A DNA stretch of 64,000 nucleotides from Takakia lepidozioides. Its lineage: Eukaryota > Streptophyta > Takakiopsida > Takakiales > Takakiaceae. This document shows, piece by piece, positions 55,735 to 64,000 of this stretch; positions within the stretch are counted from its first letter, which is position 1; every line of letters begins with the position of its first letter. The notes under the pieces are model-generated. The model worked only from the letters and a program-made list of their open reading frames with translations, did no database searches and was not told the origin of the DNA. The translations under genes and the position numbers were made by a program. Location of the stretch: contig CM060733.1 in NCBI GenBank assembly GCA_030704615.1, positions 65,722,001 through 65,786,000 on the forward strand, read 5' to 3'.

Positions 55735-55803
55735 AAGCACACTGTTTGGGGTTACTTTCTATACCAATCAGTTGTGTTTTTGGATAGTCCGTTCTTAGAT
55801 AAG

Positions 55804-56334
55804 ATGGACGGGAGCTCTTCCAATGCAGGCGCAAGCAGTAGTGGTGTCAGTGGAAATGGGGAGGACAGGCCTGCATCGACTTCATGGTGGACTCCCTTTA
55901 CGGACGATATCGCCGAGTGCCTTGCCAAGTACGAAAATGATAAGGCAATGGTGGTTCAGCAGACTGTCAATGGGAACGGCCCTTCAGCAGGGGACTCCAC
56001 TGCGGATTCTGACGACGACGACGACGACGACGATGATGAAGATGAGCACATGGACATTAATGGGGAAGGTGAGGAGATGGAGGTACATGAAGAGGATGAC
56101 TTGCGATGGACAGGGGCAAGCATGGAAATCATTGAAATGCATTCAATGGAGTTTGTTATCGTAGGAAATACATGTCCAACAACAAAAGAACGATGCATTG
56201 TTTGCCAAGACTGTCCAGTAGAGGGCTTGTCAGTCCGTATTATCAGTGGGTGCGGCCATTCCTTTCACTCTATATGCATTGAAGGGTGGTTGCTTCGAAA
56301 CGGGTCATGCCCTGTTTGCCGCAATAAGATTTGA
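55804..56334 (+). CDS. RING-H2 finger protein, putative E3 ubiquitin ligase
   Basis: A 176-codon frame from ATG 55804. A Ser/Gly-rich start (MDGSSSNAGASSSGVSG) leads to a Trp-containing segment (TSWWTPFTDDIAECLAKYE), an Asp run of nine followed by more Asp/Glu, and a C-terminal RING-H2. The RING residues are CIVC, 15 residues, CGHSFHSIC, 10 residues, CPVC, which matches C-x2-C-x15-C-x-H-x2-H-x2-C-x10-C-x2-C. The conserved Trp (GWLL) and Pro (CPVC) needed for E2 binding are there. No membrane segment. RING-H2 proteins recruit E2 enzymes to ubiquitinate targets. The target is unknown. Palindromes of one family lie on both sides of the gene. Confidence 0.82.
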   Translation: MDGSSSNAGASSSGVSGNGEDRPASTSWWTPFTDDIAECLAKYENDKAMVVQQTVNGNGPSAGDSTADSDDDDDDDDDEDEHMDINGEGEEMEVHEEDDLRWTGASMEIIEMHSMEFVIVGNTCPTTKERCIVCQDCPVEGLSVRIISGCGHSFHSICIEGWLLRNGSCPVCRNKI

Positions 56335-56537
56335 GACATTGTAGTCGCTGCAGAAAAAAAAACTTATATGTACGTCATGATATAGAAGTGGATAAAGGAG
56401 GCAATGATCATTGAGGTCGGCAACGACCATCAAGAATAAAAAGAAATTGTACCTCTTTGACGTTTTGTACTTTAGCTACTATTTTCAAAATTTTGAATGG
56501 AGTGTTGTGCTTAAACTGTTTTGTTCAACCCATGTCT

Positions 56538-57670
56538 TGTAGTCGGCACAGACTACAAAAATTAAGTGAAAGAAGATGGATATGGAGTCATATTTGATTG
56601 CAAAAAAGTGGTAGTTGAAATATGAGCTAATCTGAGCAAAGAGTTGGAATTAATAATTTATCCAAATGGTCATACATTTTATAGTCGGCACAGACTACAA
56701 GAATTAAGTGAAAGAAGATGGATATGGAGTCATATTTGATTTCAAAAAAGTGGTGGTTGAAAAATGAGCTCATCTGAGCACTGAGTTGGAGTTAATAATT
56801 TATCCGAATGGTAATACACTATATAGTCGGCACAGACTATAAGAATTAAGTGAAAGAAGATGGATATGGAGTCATATTTGATTGCAAAAAAGTGGTGGTT
56901 GAAAAACGAGCTCATCTGAGCAAAGAGTTGGAGTCAATAAATTATCCAAATGGTCATACACTTTATAGTCGGCACAGACTAGAAGAATTAAGTGAAAGAA
57001 GATGGATATGGAGTCATATTTGATTTCAAAAAAGTGGTGGTTGAAAATGAGCTCATCTAAAAACTGAGTTGGAGTTAATAATTTATCCGAATGGTCATAC
57101 AATTTATAGTCGGCACAGACTATAAGAATTAAGTGAAAGAAGATGGATATGGAGTCATATTTGATTTCAAAAAAGTGGTGGTCGAAAAATGAGCTCATCT
57201 GAGCAAAGAGTTGGAGTTAATAATTTATCCAAATGGTCATACACTTTATAGTCGGCACAGACTATAAGAATTAAGTGAAAGAAGATGGATATGGAGTCAT
57301 ATTTGATTGCAAAAAAGTGGTAGTTGAAAAATGAGCTCATCTGAGCAAGAGTTGGAGTTAACTAATTTATCCAAATGGTCTTACACTTTATAGTCGGCAC
57401 AGACTACAAGAATTAAGTGAAAGAAGATGGATATGGAGTCATATTTGATTGCAAAAAAGTGGTAGTTGAAAAATGGGCTCATCTGAGCAAAGAGTTGGAG
57501 TTAACTAATTCATCCAAATGGTCATACACTTTGTAATCGGCACAGACTATGAATATTTCAAGCAAGTCCATGTTTCGAAACCTGTTAAAAGAAGACCTTA
57601 TCCGTGGAAAGAGTTGGAGTTCACAAGATAATCCAAGTTGTCACGCACTTTGTAGTCGGCACAGACTACA
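56538..57670. repeat. 142-bp satellite with palindromic head TAGTCGGCACAGACTA
   Basis: Units start at 56540, 56682, 56824, 56966, 57107, 57249, 57391, 57534 and 57653, a period of 141-143 bp (last interval 119). Each starts TAGTCGGCACAGACTACAA and continues with GAATTAAGTGAAAGAAGATG and GGTGGTTGAAAAATGAGCTC-type text. The units are over 90 percent alike by eye. As 142 is not a multiple of three, it is not coding. It begins about 200 bp after the RING stop codon and could be transcribed as part of a 3' UTR. Confidence 0.92.
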
Positions 57671-57704
57671 AGGATACCAAACATGCAGGATATCCACTGC
57701 GTCT

Positions 57705-58112
57705 CTATGGGACCCAAGGACAGGGATCATGAACTAACATACCCCTGACTTCAGATACTGTCAAAGTTGCGTGATCGATGACCTCCTGGTTTTCCCGCAT
57801 CTTCAAACGTCGTAGCATAATATAGTATAAGTGCTTGCAGTGGGTGTAGGGTCCTTTTGCTTTCTTCATTTTGTCAAAATCAGGGCATGTGCACTCCAGA
57901 CTTCTAGAGATGCAAATATTGTATACCTCCCTTGCTTTTGCTGATCCCGGTGTGCACAGTGTGTACACACGTCCAATTCCCGGGCGAGGAACATCCTTGA
58001 ATGATTGCACTGTGGCCTGCAAAGACTGAGCTAACTCCATCTTCTTACGAGCGATTACTGACCGTTTCTTCCGCCGGTATACTCTGTCCCTTTCAATTTC
58101 AATGTTGTGCAT
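57705..58112 (-). CDS. SWIM zinc-finger ORF
   Basis: A 135-codon frame. The N-terminal part is basic (VYRRKKRSVIARKKMELAQS). The middle gives the SWIM motif: CTCPDF, 14 residues, HCKHLYYIMLRRLKM, which is C-x-C-x16-C-x-H. SWIM fingers bind DNA or proteins and occur in MULE/FAR1-type transposases and in SWIM-RING ubiquitin ligases. The arrangement here, with GIGRVYTLCTP before the finger and HCKHLYYIMLRRL after it, recalls the ZSWIM2-like type. The upstream start (MHNIEIERDRV) may be an internal exon. It runs tail to tail with the RING gene across the satellite. Confidence 0.6.
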   Translation of the reverse strand: MHNIEIERDRVYRRKKRSVIARKKMELAQSLQATVQSFKDVPRPGIGRVYTLCTPGSAKAREVYNICISRSLECTCPDFDKMKKAKGPYTHCKHLYYIMLRRLKMRENQEVIDHATLTVSEVRGMLVHDPCPWVP

Positions 58113-58232
58113 GCAATTTACTGAATAAGGACTGAGCTGATTCTAGGGCTAATCGAGCAAGAGGTCGTCGAGAAAGACTTCTCCAAAGCCTCTCTCAGTT
58201 GCAGCTCTTTACACACATCCGAATGTGACGGT

Positions 58233-58703
58233 GTGACGGTTTTCGAGACATTGAAGATTTCACGCAAGAGAACAGCCAGTAGAAAGATGAAAGAGGCAAG
58301 CGAACTATCATCTGGGTCAAGAAAACAGATGGAGACAGCACTTGAAGTATCATCTGGCCAAAAAAGTCGAAAGGAAGCACCTGAACTCTCTTTTGGTATG
58401 CAATTCGTCCGCTCTGGCCAGCCCATTACAGAGGAGCAATTAGCTCACATTTTGGAAGAGCAAATTGCTGCCAGAGAAGTCAAGAAGGGGATGATCAAGA
58501 AGACCAAGAAGACTCTAGTGGGCAAAACTCATAAGGCACCAAAGCCCCGATCCCCTTTGCCAACTTCCGTCAGTGTGGATAAGAGCCCCCCTTCTACACC
58601 AGAGGGGTCTCCTATGCCCAAGAAGCTGAAAAAGGTTTTAGAGTTAGCTCCCAGTCCAGCCAGCAACACCCGAAGCAAAAAAAAAGTAACACTGACAATG
58701 TGA
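58233..58703 (+). CDS. Uncharacterised Lys/Ser/Pro-rich ORF
   Basis: 156 codons. Near-repeats EASELSSGSRKQ, ALEVSSGQKSRK and EAPELSFG, then GQPITEEQLAHILEEQIAAR, then a Lys-rich section with Ser-Pro and Thr-Pro sites (SPLPTS, STPEGSPMPKK) and a basic end. It resembles a nuclear, disordered protein but has no recognised domain. It starts about 120 bp from the SWIM ORF on the opposite strand. Confidence 0.4.
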   Translation: MTVFETLKISRKRTASRKMKEASELSSGSRKQMETALEVSSGQKSRKEAPELSFGMQFVRSGQPITEEQLAHILEEQIAAREVKKGMIKKTKKTLVGKTHKAPKPRSPLPTSVSVDKSPPSTPEGSPMPKKLKKVLELAPSPASNTRSKKKVTLTM

Positions 58704-58719
58704 CAATGTGACACTATGA

Positions 58720-60120
58720 CTGTGGCAATTCAGTGACAATTTCAGTTCAGTTCAGTGACAATTTTAGGTCAATTTCAATTCAATTCAGTTTCAATTCAGT
58801 GACAATTCAGTGAAACAGTAAAGCCAGATTACTTCAATTCCTTGAAGTTATTATATAGCCCCGCGGAAGGTTCTTGCATATGCAGATTTCATCAAGGAGA
58901 GTTTTGTGCGCTGCTTGGATCTCTATCTGTGTCCTTGGACAAGGAAAAAAGAGTGAGTCTTCTTTTGGCTACATCATGCTCTTTCTTTGCAGTGCTTTCG
59001 ATTGTCACTTACGATTAAAGCATGGTTTTCCTGAGCTGCTAATGTGAATGCTGAAAACCTTGGCAGTCTTGTGGGTGAATTCTGATGTCTGATGTCTTAT
59101 CTATGTCTTTTCCAGAAGTGTTTTGTAATCACTAGCTGTGGCCAAGTAGTCTGTTTTATTATACCCTGGGCTTGTGCTCGATTCTGGTAACCTCAATGTC
59201 TAAGCTTTTAGATGTGATACAACTGCATCTAGAACTACATGAAAGAGCCACATGGATGCTGGAGTATGGATACTGTTTAAGCAATAATGAGTACATCCTC
59301 TTCAAATGACAATGTAGTAACGATGGACAAATAAGAGGTCCCATGCCTTCTGAACTGTGAGAATTGATGGGCACACATCTGCCAGTGACACGTTTGCAGC
59401 TCAGACTCCTTAAATTAACTTACATAACCTGCAGAACACAAACATGTTTAAAGAAAAAGCCAGATGGTATGATGGACAAGAGGAGAGCAGGAGACCGTCA
59501 CACAAAGAAAGAAGAGAAAAATGATGAATGTTGAGGATGTTGCTTGTCCTCCCGTGTAACTCTGCCTCGGACATAGTTTTCATAACACATTAACAATCGA
59601 CAGTTCACTGAACAAGCCAGACCTGTCTCTCATGGCTCAATACTACACATGTTGTGTTCTAGCTTGGAATACACATATCTTTGCTTGTCAAGACAAGACA
59701 AGCTCAGGCCCGGGAAGCTCTTGATGTTGTACTGAATTTCCATAACACTGAGCACACCAGTCTTGAAGAGACAACCGAAGTTGCCAACAAATCACCTTCA
59801 TGAATAATAGTCCCTAAAGTTGGTGACACACTTACTTAACACTCAGTTAAGTTAAGTTAGCAGTTACTTAAGGTGAGGATAAATTCACAAACCCAAATTG
59901 CCTGCCACATTAACCTCTACTTGGATAGTCTCTTTTTGCCAAAGCATTCAGTTGCAGGTACTTGGCAAATAGCTGTGAGCTATAAGCAGTGACAATATAC
60001 AGCTCATGGCTGCCTGCTACCCAAATTCACCATGGCTGTACCCACTGCTTCTCAAAAGGCAGAAGCAGTGAGCTAAAGGCACCAGTGGCAAGATGTCTTT
60101 ACGTATCTCAAGGGGTAGTG
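58720..60120. other. Stretch without a supported gene
   Basis: Near 58720-58815 the words TTCAGTGACAATT and TTTCAATTCA recur, giving a short irregular repeat. A TATATAGC lies near 58850. The remainder is ordinary intergenic text without a motif I can support. Confidence 0.35.
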
Positions 60121-60127
60121 GCTCTCC

Positions 60128-63009
60128 TCAAGGGGTAGTGGTCCACACCAGTATTGCAAGGCAATTAAAAGCATTGGATCTGTCCACATCTCCTAGCATT
60201 ACCTCCCAGTATAGCCTTGAGACCTGATCCGTATGCTCTTCTCTACCACGGGAGCCCTCTCCAGAGAAGTTCGAAGACAACCACGTAACTGCATCGGAAT
60301 CATTTTGGAGTTTTGCACCATCCTTCAATTGCTCTCGTGTCAAAGCACTCTTGACCACAGCACCCTGTCCATCGTGTTCACCTTCCCATGACCACAGCCA
60401 AAGAAACTCCATAGCATTGTAGCACCACCCGAAATTGAGGGATATCTATGGCCACCAAACAACCCCATTAAACACACATGGACACAAAATTCATAATACA
60501 ATTACAATGATCCCAATGTTTCGACTGGTACCCGTATAATTCATTTGAACTGAAAGTCTTCTAGTTTATGACCTTATACGTGTGCTCAATGAAGAAAAAT
60601 ATACACGATTACCTGGCCACAAAATAAAATGCCCGTCTCGACTTGAATTGTGATGATGCTCCGTCTGACCACACCCAATGTTGAGAGAAAGAAACATGGT
60701 TTTCGGCACACCAGTTTAGATGCAACCTAGTCACATCCAAGAAATTGTCAAAATCAAAGAGAAAAAATATTATATAGCTCTACCAAATCCAGTAATATTC
60801 AACATCATTAGATGAACAAGCTGAAAAGCTACCTGAAAGCATGTTGAACAAATAGCGTGTCATGCAGTCGATCGTCTGAGAGATAAAAATGCACATCTTT
60901 GATGTTAATCCTCTCCCCTCCTTGCAAACAACTGTTAGACGCATGTCGGTATGTGATATGAACCAAAATGGTCATTTGGTCCGAATGCCAGTACATGCTT
61001 TGAATCTCTTTTTGCTCCTTAAAAGTATAGTTCTCTGCAAAATCGATTACAAAGACACAAGTATCCAAGGGAAAATGTTTCATACATTCCCGGGATTGGT
61101 GGTCTTCCCACCTCGCGGTAAAGCTATGCTTTACAAACTCTTTCAGCTTCACCTTTAAGTACTGAATGATATGACTCGGAGGACTCCCTCCTATATTGAG
61201 TTTCACTCTTTTTTTCTCATCCCCTTGTTCATCAAATCCAACTATCTCTCGGCTGAAATGTTTCCACCCCACCAGGGAAAAATCAGTCCCCGATTCCTCG
61301 AGCGGACACAACGGCAATTTATGAACGCCACAATTCTCACTGGCCCATTATACAACTGTACTTATGCCACTCGGCTTCTTCAGATTTGCTACATAGGATC
61401 GCATCACACATATCTCTCACTGAATTGAACGCTTTCTCTTTCGCGACACAACCTACAACGTGTGGATGGATTTGCTGAAGACGGCTTACAAATTTCTTCA
61501 CAATCACACCACATAATGGACCGTGCACTATGGATGCCTCAGACCTCATAGAATTGAGTGTCGATTTTAGATAATCCATCTCTACATGGTACACACAACA
61601 ACAAACCAACCGATCTTTTAACTTTTTGACGTAGTATGGCCTCAACGCAAGAAAGCTTGTTCTTCCAATGTGAACGTCCGGATACCTCTCCTGGAACTCC
61701 ATGAAAAATTGGCTCTGAAAAAAAAAAAAACGAATCAATCCATCATTACATGTCATACGTCATATATGAGTATATGAGTATATGAGTATATGAGTATGAG
61801 TATATGGGTATACTCACTAACTCAGGCAATAGTGACATATTCCTTTGTTACTTTGGTATACTCATTATTTCATGCAATGGTGACATATTCCTTTGTTACT
61901 TTGGTATACTCACTAATTCATAAAGTATTACTCACTATTTTGTAGTAGAGCAAACTATGTAATATATCCGATCATTGCAATCAACATAGTGTTCTTAAAT
62001 TACTCCCACTATAGCACCAGTACTAACCTAATGTAGTATTACTATCAATTACTTGAAATAATAAACTTACAACAAAAGCAGTAAGAGATACTTTCCTCTA
62101 GTTATGCTAAAATTCAGAAGTATTCAACTGAAGGCTTCAGAAGTTTTCAAACATCAGATGGAGTACTATAATATTAACAAATTAGATGCGATAGCTTTAT
62201 ATTGGGATAGCTAGATTTATATATAAAGTATAAATGACAAACTCAGTTTAAAATAAACTTACCACCGTAGTATCCAAGAGGTGTGTGGGATGTTCCTCGT
62301 AATGCTTTCGAGCAAGCCGCTTGCGACATACATCCTTCTTGTTGGGAGAAACCCGGGTCATGTGCTCCCACCACTCTTGCACAAGCTTAGTACGGTCTGA
62401 AGAGACCACATCGCTTCTTTTCTTCCTCCCGGACAGCGCCCAAAGAAAACCACCATTGGAAGTATCCAACAACCTTCTGCGTGCCTTTGCCTTGTAGATA
62501 TTCCTAGGGTGTATGTTAAGCAACTTTGCAACAGCTCTACCACTTAAATTTTCTTGGGCAACATTTCTAGAAACCACGCTCGTGAGTACGGCATGCTTCA
62601 CAGCCAGGTGGTCTTTTGAATGCACGCCTTTATAAATCTCGCATGAGTCCTTCAGATTCTCTAGTATAACATTAGTTACTGCGTGTGCTCGTGGGACACT
62701 GACCTTGAGAAATTTCAATAAACTCGGATGATTTTGTACTCTATCCCAAAGCTCTTTCCTTGTAGTTAGATTGTAGCTTTTGACAAGATCTCCAATGTTC
62801 TCGACTATGGCACCAGCTATTTGGCGTTTTCTCCTCTCTCCAATCACTACTTCTTGGTCAGGACTCAAACCTTCATCCTCGGCAAACTCTGCAAGCCTTT
62901 CTCCATCTCTTGCCTCTCTTTGTGCACGTCTAGCCCTTTGTTCCCTTTTCTTCCTCGCTTATTCCTCGAGTCTGATCCTCTCCGCTTCTTGTCTAACCGC
63001 ATTATTCAT
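60128..63009 (-). pseudogene. DDE-like transposase-family protein, multi-exon, broken
   Basis: The protein belongs to a widespread uncharacterised family of plants, protists and animals with a transposase-like D-D-E/D core. Minus strand: ATG 63009, a coiled basic N-terminus (KKREQRARRAQREARDGERL) with TAA at 62959-62961, LWDRVQNHPSLLKF, VSPNKKDVCRKRLA and donor after 62263. Exon 2 (61714-60833): FMEFQERYPDVHIGRTSFLA, LRPYYVKKL, CSKSEEAEWHKYSCIMG, a one-base shift near 61340, ENCGVHKLPLCPLEESG and the acidic motif CVFVIDFAENYTFKEQKEIQ. Exon 3 (about 60750-60613): HWVWSDGASSQFKSRRAFYF. Exon 4 (from about 60425): FLWLWSWEGEHDGQGAVVKS. Splice sites are visible. The nonsense and frameshift changes argue against function; the catalytic-like Asp residues remain. 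Confidence 0.78.
61758..61925. repeat. ATATGAGT tandem and 56-bp duplication in an intron
   Basis: Six or so ATATGAGT units, followed by two copies of GTGACATATTCCTTTGTTAC plus TTTGGTATACTCA. They lie in the intron between exons 1 and 2 of the DDE-like pseudogene. Confidence 0.75.
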
Positions 63010-63439
63010 CAGCGTCACCCGAATGACTCAGTGTGGTAATCAGTGACATAACCAAATTGATGGAACACAAAATCCCAAGACAAGGGTTATCACGTTCTCT
63101 GACGTCGTGGGAAGCAACCCTTGAGCATGCAAAGAAATCAAGGGAGCATGCAAAGAATTCAAGGGTTGGGCTCTTGACCATCACAATACTGCCGCTAAGT
63201 CAGCATACAGGACTTCATGCTTGGGGTGGCTCAGGCTGGTTTGACCCAGCAAAGCTTCTTACTGCCACACTGGATTTGGATTATGCTCCACCTATGGCAG
63301 GAATTTCAATGTCTGTTGTAGAAAGGGGCTAGCCATCAAGCCAATGGTTTAATAGTGTTGCCAGGAGGGACCATAGTTCAATGATATTGTCTCGGAGTAA
63401 ATCCAGCATGGGATAACTTTGCATCCTTGTCTGCTCTAA

Positions 63440-64000
63440 GACAGCAGCTTGACTTCAGGAACTCTCAACCTAGCCAAAGACAGTGGCAAGGACCTGGTGC
63501 TTGAGGGGAGCAGTGGGTCTGACGCATCTGCCTGGGCATCTGCTCTTGTTGCAGAGCTTGATCAATTCAAGAAAGTAAAGACCAGCGGCCACAGCAGTTC
63601 TGACAACATCTGGATGGGAATCACTGAATTTTGAGTTGATGGACGACTTGGCTGAAATGGAGCGATTGGCCAAGTCCCAATCAGAACCGGTAGAATCACA
63701 GCATGAGATGGAGAATGCATCTATTGACAGGGCCAGTGAGAAGCTGACAACCTACACCCAAAAGCAAACAGCAGCCGTGGAAGAGGCTCTGGCTCTAAAG
63801 TAGACGGACCTGCAGGCGATGTGCAGGGATTTGAGCAAGCTCACAATTAGACCGGTTCACTTACAAGAGAGCAAAGGTGATGATCTAGCAGGGAGCCACT
63901 CATGGCAAGGATAAAACCAGAGACGAGCAACGCGGAGGATGACGAGCACGTTGGAGGACGAGCGCGGAGAGCGACAACTGTAACAGAAAACGGTTGGAGG
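63440..64000 (+). pseudogene. Filament-like plant protein (FPP) fragment, runs off window
   Basis: FPP proteins are plant coiled-coil proteins linked to microtubules and membranes. The frame reads SDASAWASALVAELDQFKKV, matching the conserved WASALI.ELDQF block. After a one-base shift near 63631 it reads LMDDLAEMERLAKSQSEPVE, the second conserved block. A coiled coil follows (ASEKLTTYTQKQTAAVEEAL) with a TAG at 63801-63803, then LQAMCRDLSKLTI. Two lesions in 400 bp mark it as a pseudogene, unless the window edge hides splicing. The part before 63440 is not recognisable. Confidence 0.68.

Noticed and set aside
55956-56198. Poly-Ser ORF on the minus strand
   Set aside because: Antisense shadow of the Asp run in the RING protein.
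55804-58112. A single SWIM-RING gene
   Set aside because: The two domains are on opposite strands and separated by a non-coding satellite.
1-64000. Bacterial or organellar origin
   Set aside because: Spliced genes with GT-AG introns, plant transposons and low gene density show nuclear plant DNA.

Overview
This window looks like nuclear DNA of a land plant. It has intron-bearing genes with GT-AG junctions, PPR-DYW coding sequence, a vacuolar processing enzyme, a cytochrome b5-fused sphingolipid-type desaturase, and plant transposable elements. The style of the PPR repeats, the low gene density and the many nested elements fit a seed-free plant such as a fern or lycophyte better than a compact angiosperm or bryophyte. 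That placement is inference.

Only a handful of loci look intact: legumain (nine exons, 43350-47763 +, 486 aa with both catalytic residues), an intronless front-end desaturase (48493-49923 -, 476 aa), a RING-H2 protein (55804-56334 +), and a head-to-head pair of uncharacterised paralogues (39686-40522 - and 40683-41381 +). Most other gene-like sequence is broken. There are two PPR pseudogenes plus a PPR fragment, a proline dehydrogenase pseudogene with a transposon in an exon, four lesioned HAD (FCP1-like) phosphatase copies, a DDE-like transposase-family pseudogene and a broken filament-like plant protein fragment.

Layout. 0-2.4 kb: PPR remnants. 3-4.3 kb: unrecognised degenerate ORFs. 5.6-8.1 kb: a Harbinger transposase element carrying a nested insertion. 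10.2-10.8 and 17.0-17.4 kb: the same minisatellite on opposite strands. 14.1-15.5 kb: a Harbinger-type element, sharing the terminus of the first, with the Myb-like partner protein. 18.6-21.7 kb: the proline dehydrogenase pseudogene interrupted by a 1.16-kb inverted-repeat element. 22.9-24.4 kb: the second PPR pseudogene. 24.5-24.9 kb: a tRNA-type SINE. 26.1-26.9 kb: a LINE 3' end. 26.9-33.9 kb: two related elements with arrays of about 22-bp palindromes every 50 bp, and between them a terminal-inverted-repeat element that encloses another palindromic element. 35.1-35.7 kb: an LTR-retrotransposon gag with a tRNA-Met primer site. 35.8-42.6 kb: the HAD cluster and the divergent pair. 42.7-43.0 kb: a hAT fragment. 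43.3-50 kb: legumain and the desaturase. 50-55 kb: retroelement debris and a 10-bp minisatellite. 55-58.7 kb: the RING gene, a 142-bp satellite and a SWIM-finger ORF. 60.1-63.0 kb: the DDE-like pseudogene. 63.4-64 kb: the filament-like protein fragment.

A recurring theme is that several unrelated elements here (19.4-20.5, 26.9-28.2 and 32.1-33.9, 29.4-29.7, and 55.0-57.7 kb) carry arrays of identical or near-identical long palindromes. The elements at 27 and 32 kb, with a shared TATA-driven ORF start behind the array, are the best candidate for something not previously described. No bacterial-type operons, CRISPR-Cas, rRNA genes or convincing tRNA genes were seen.
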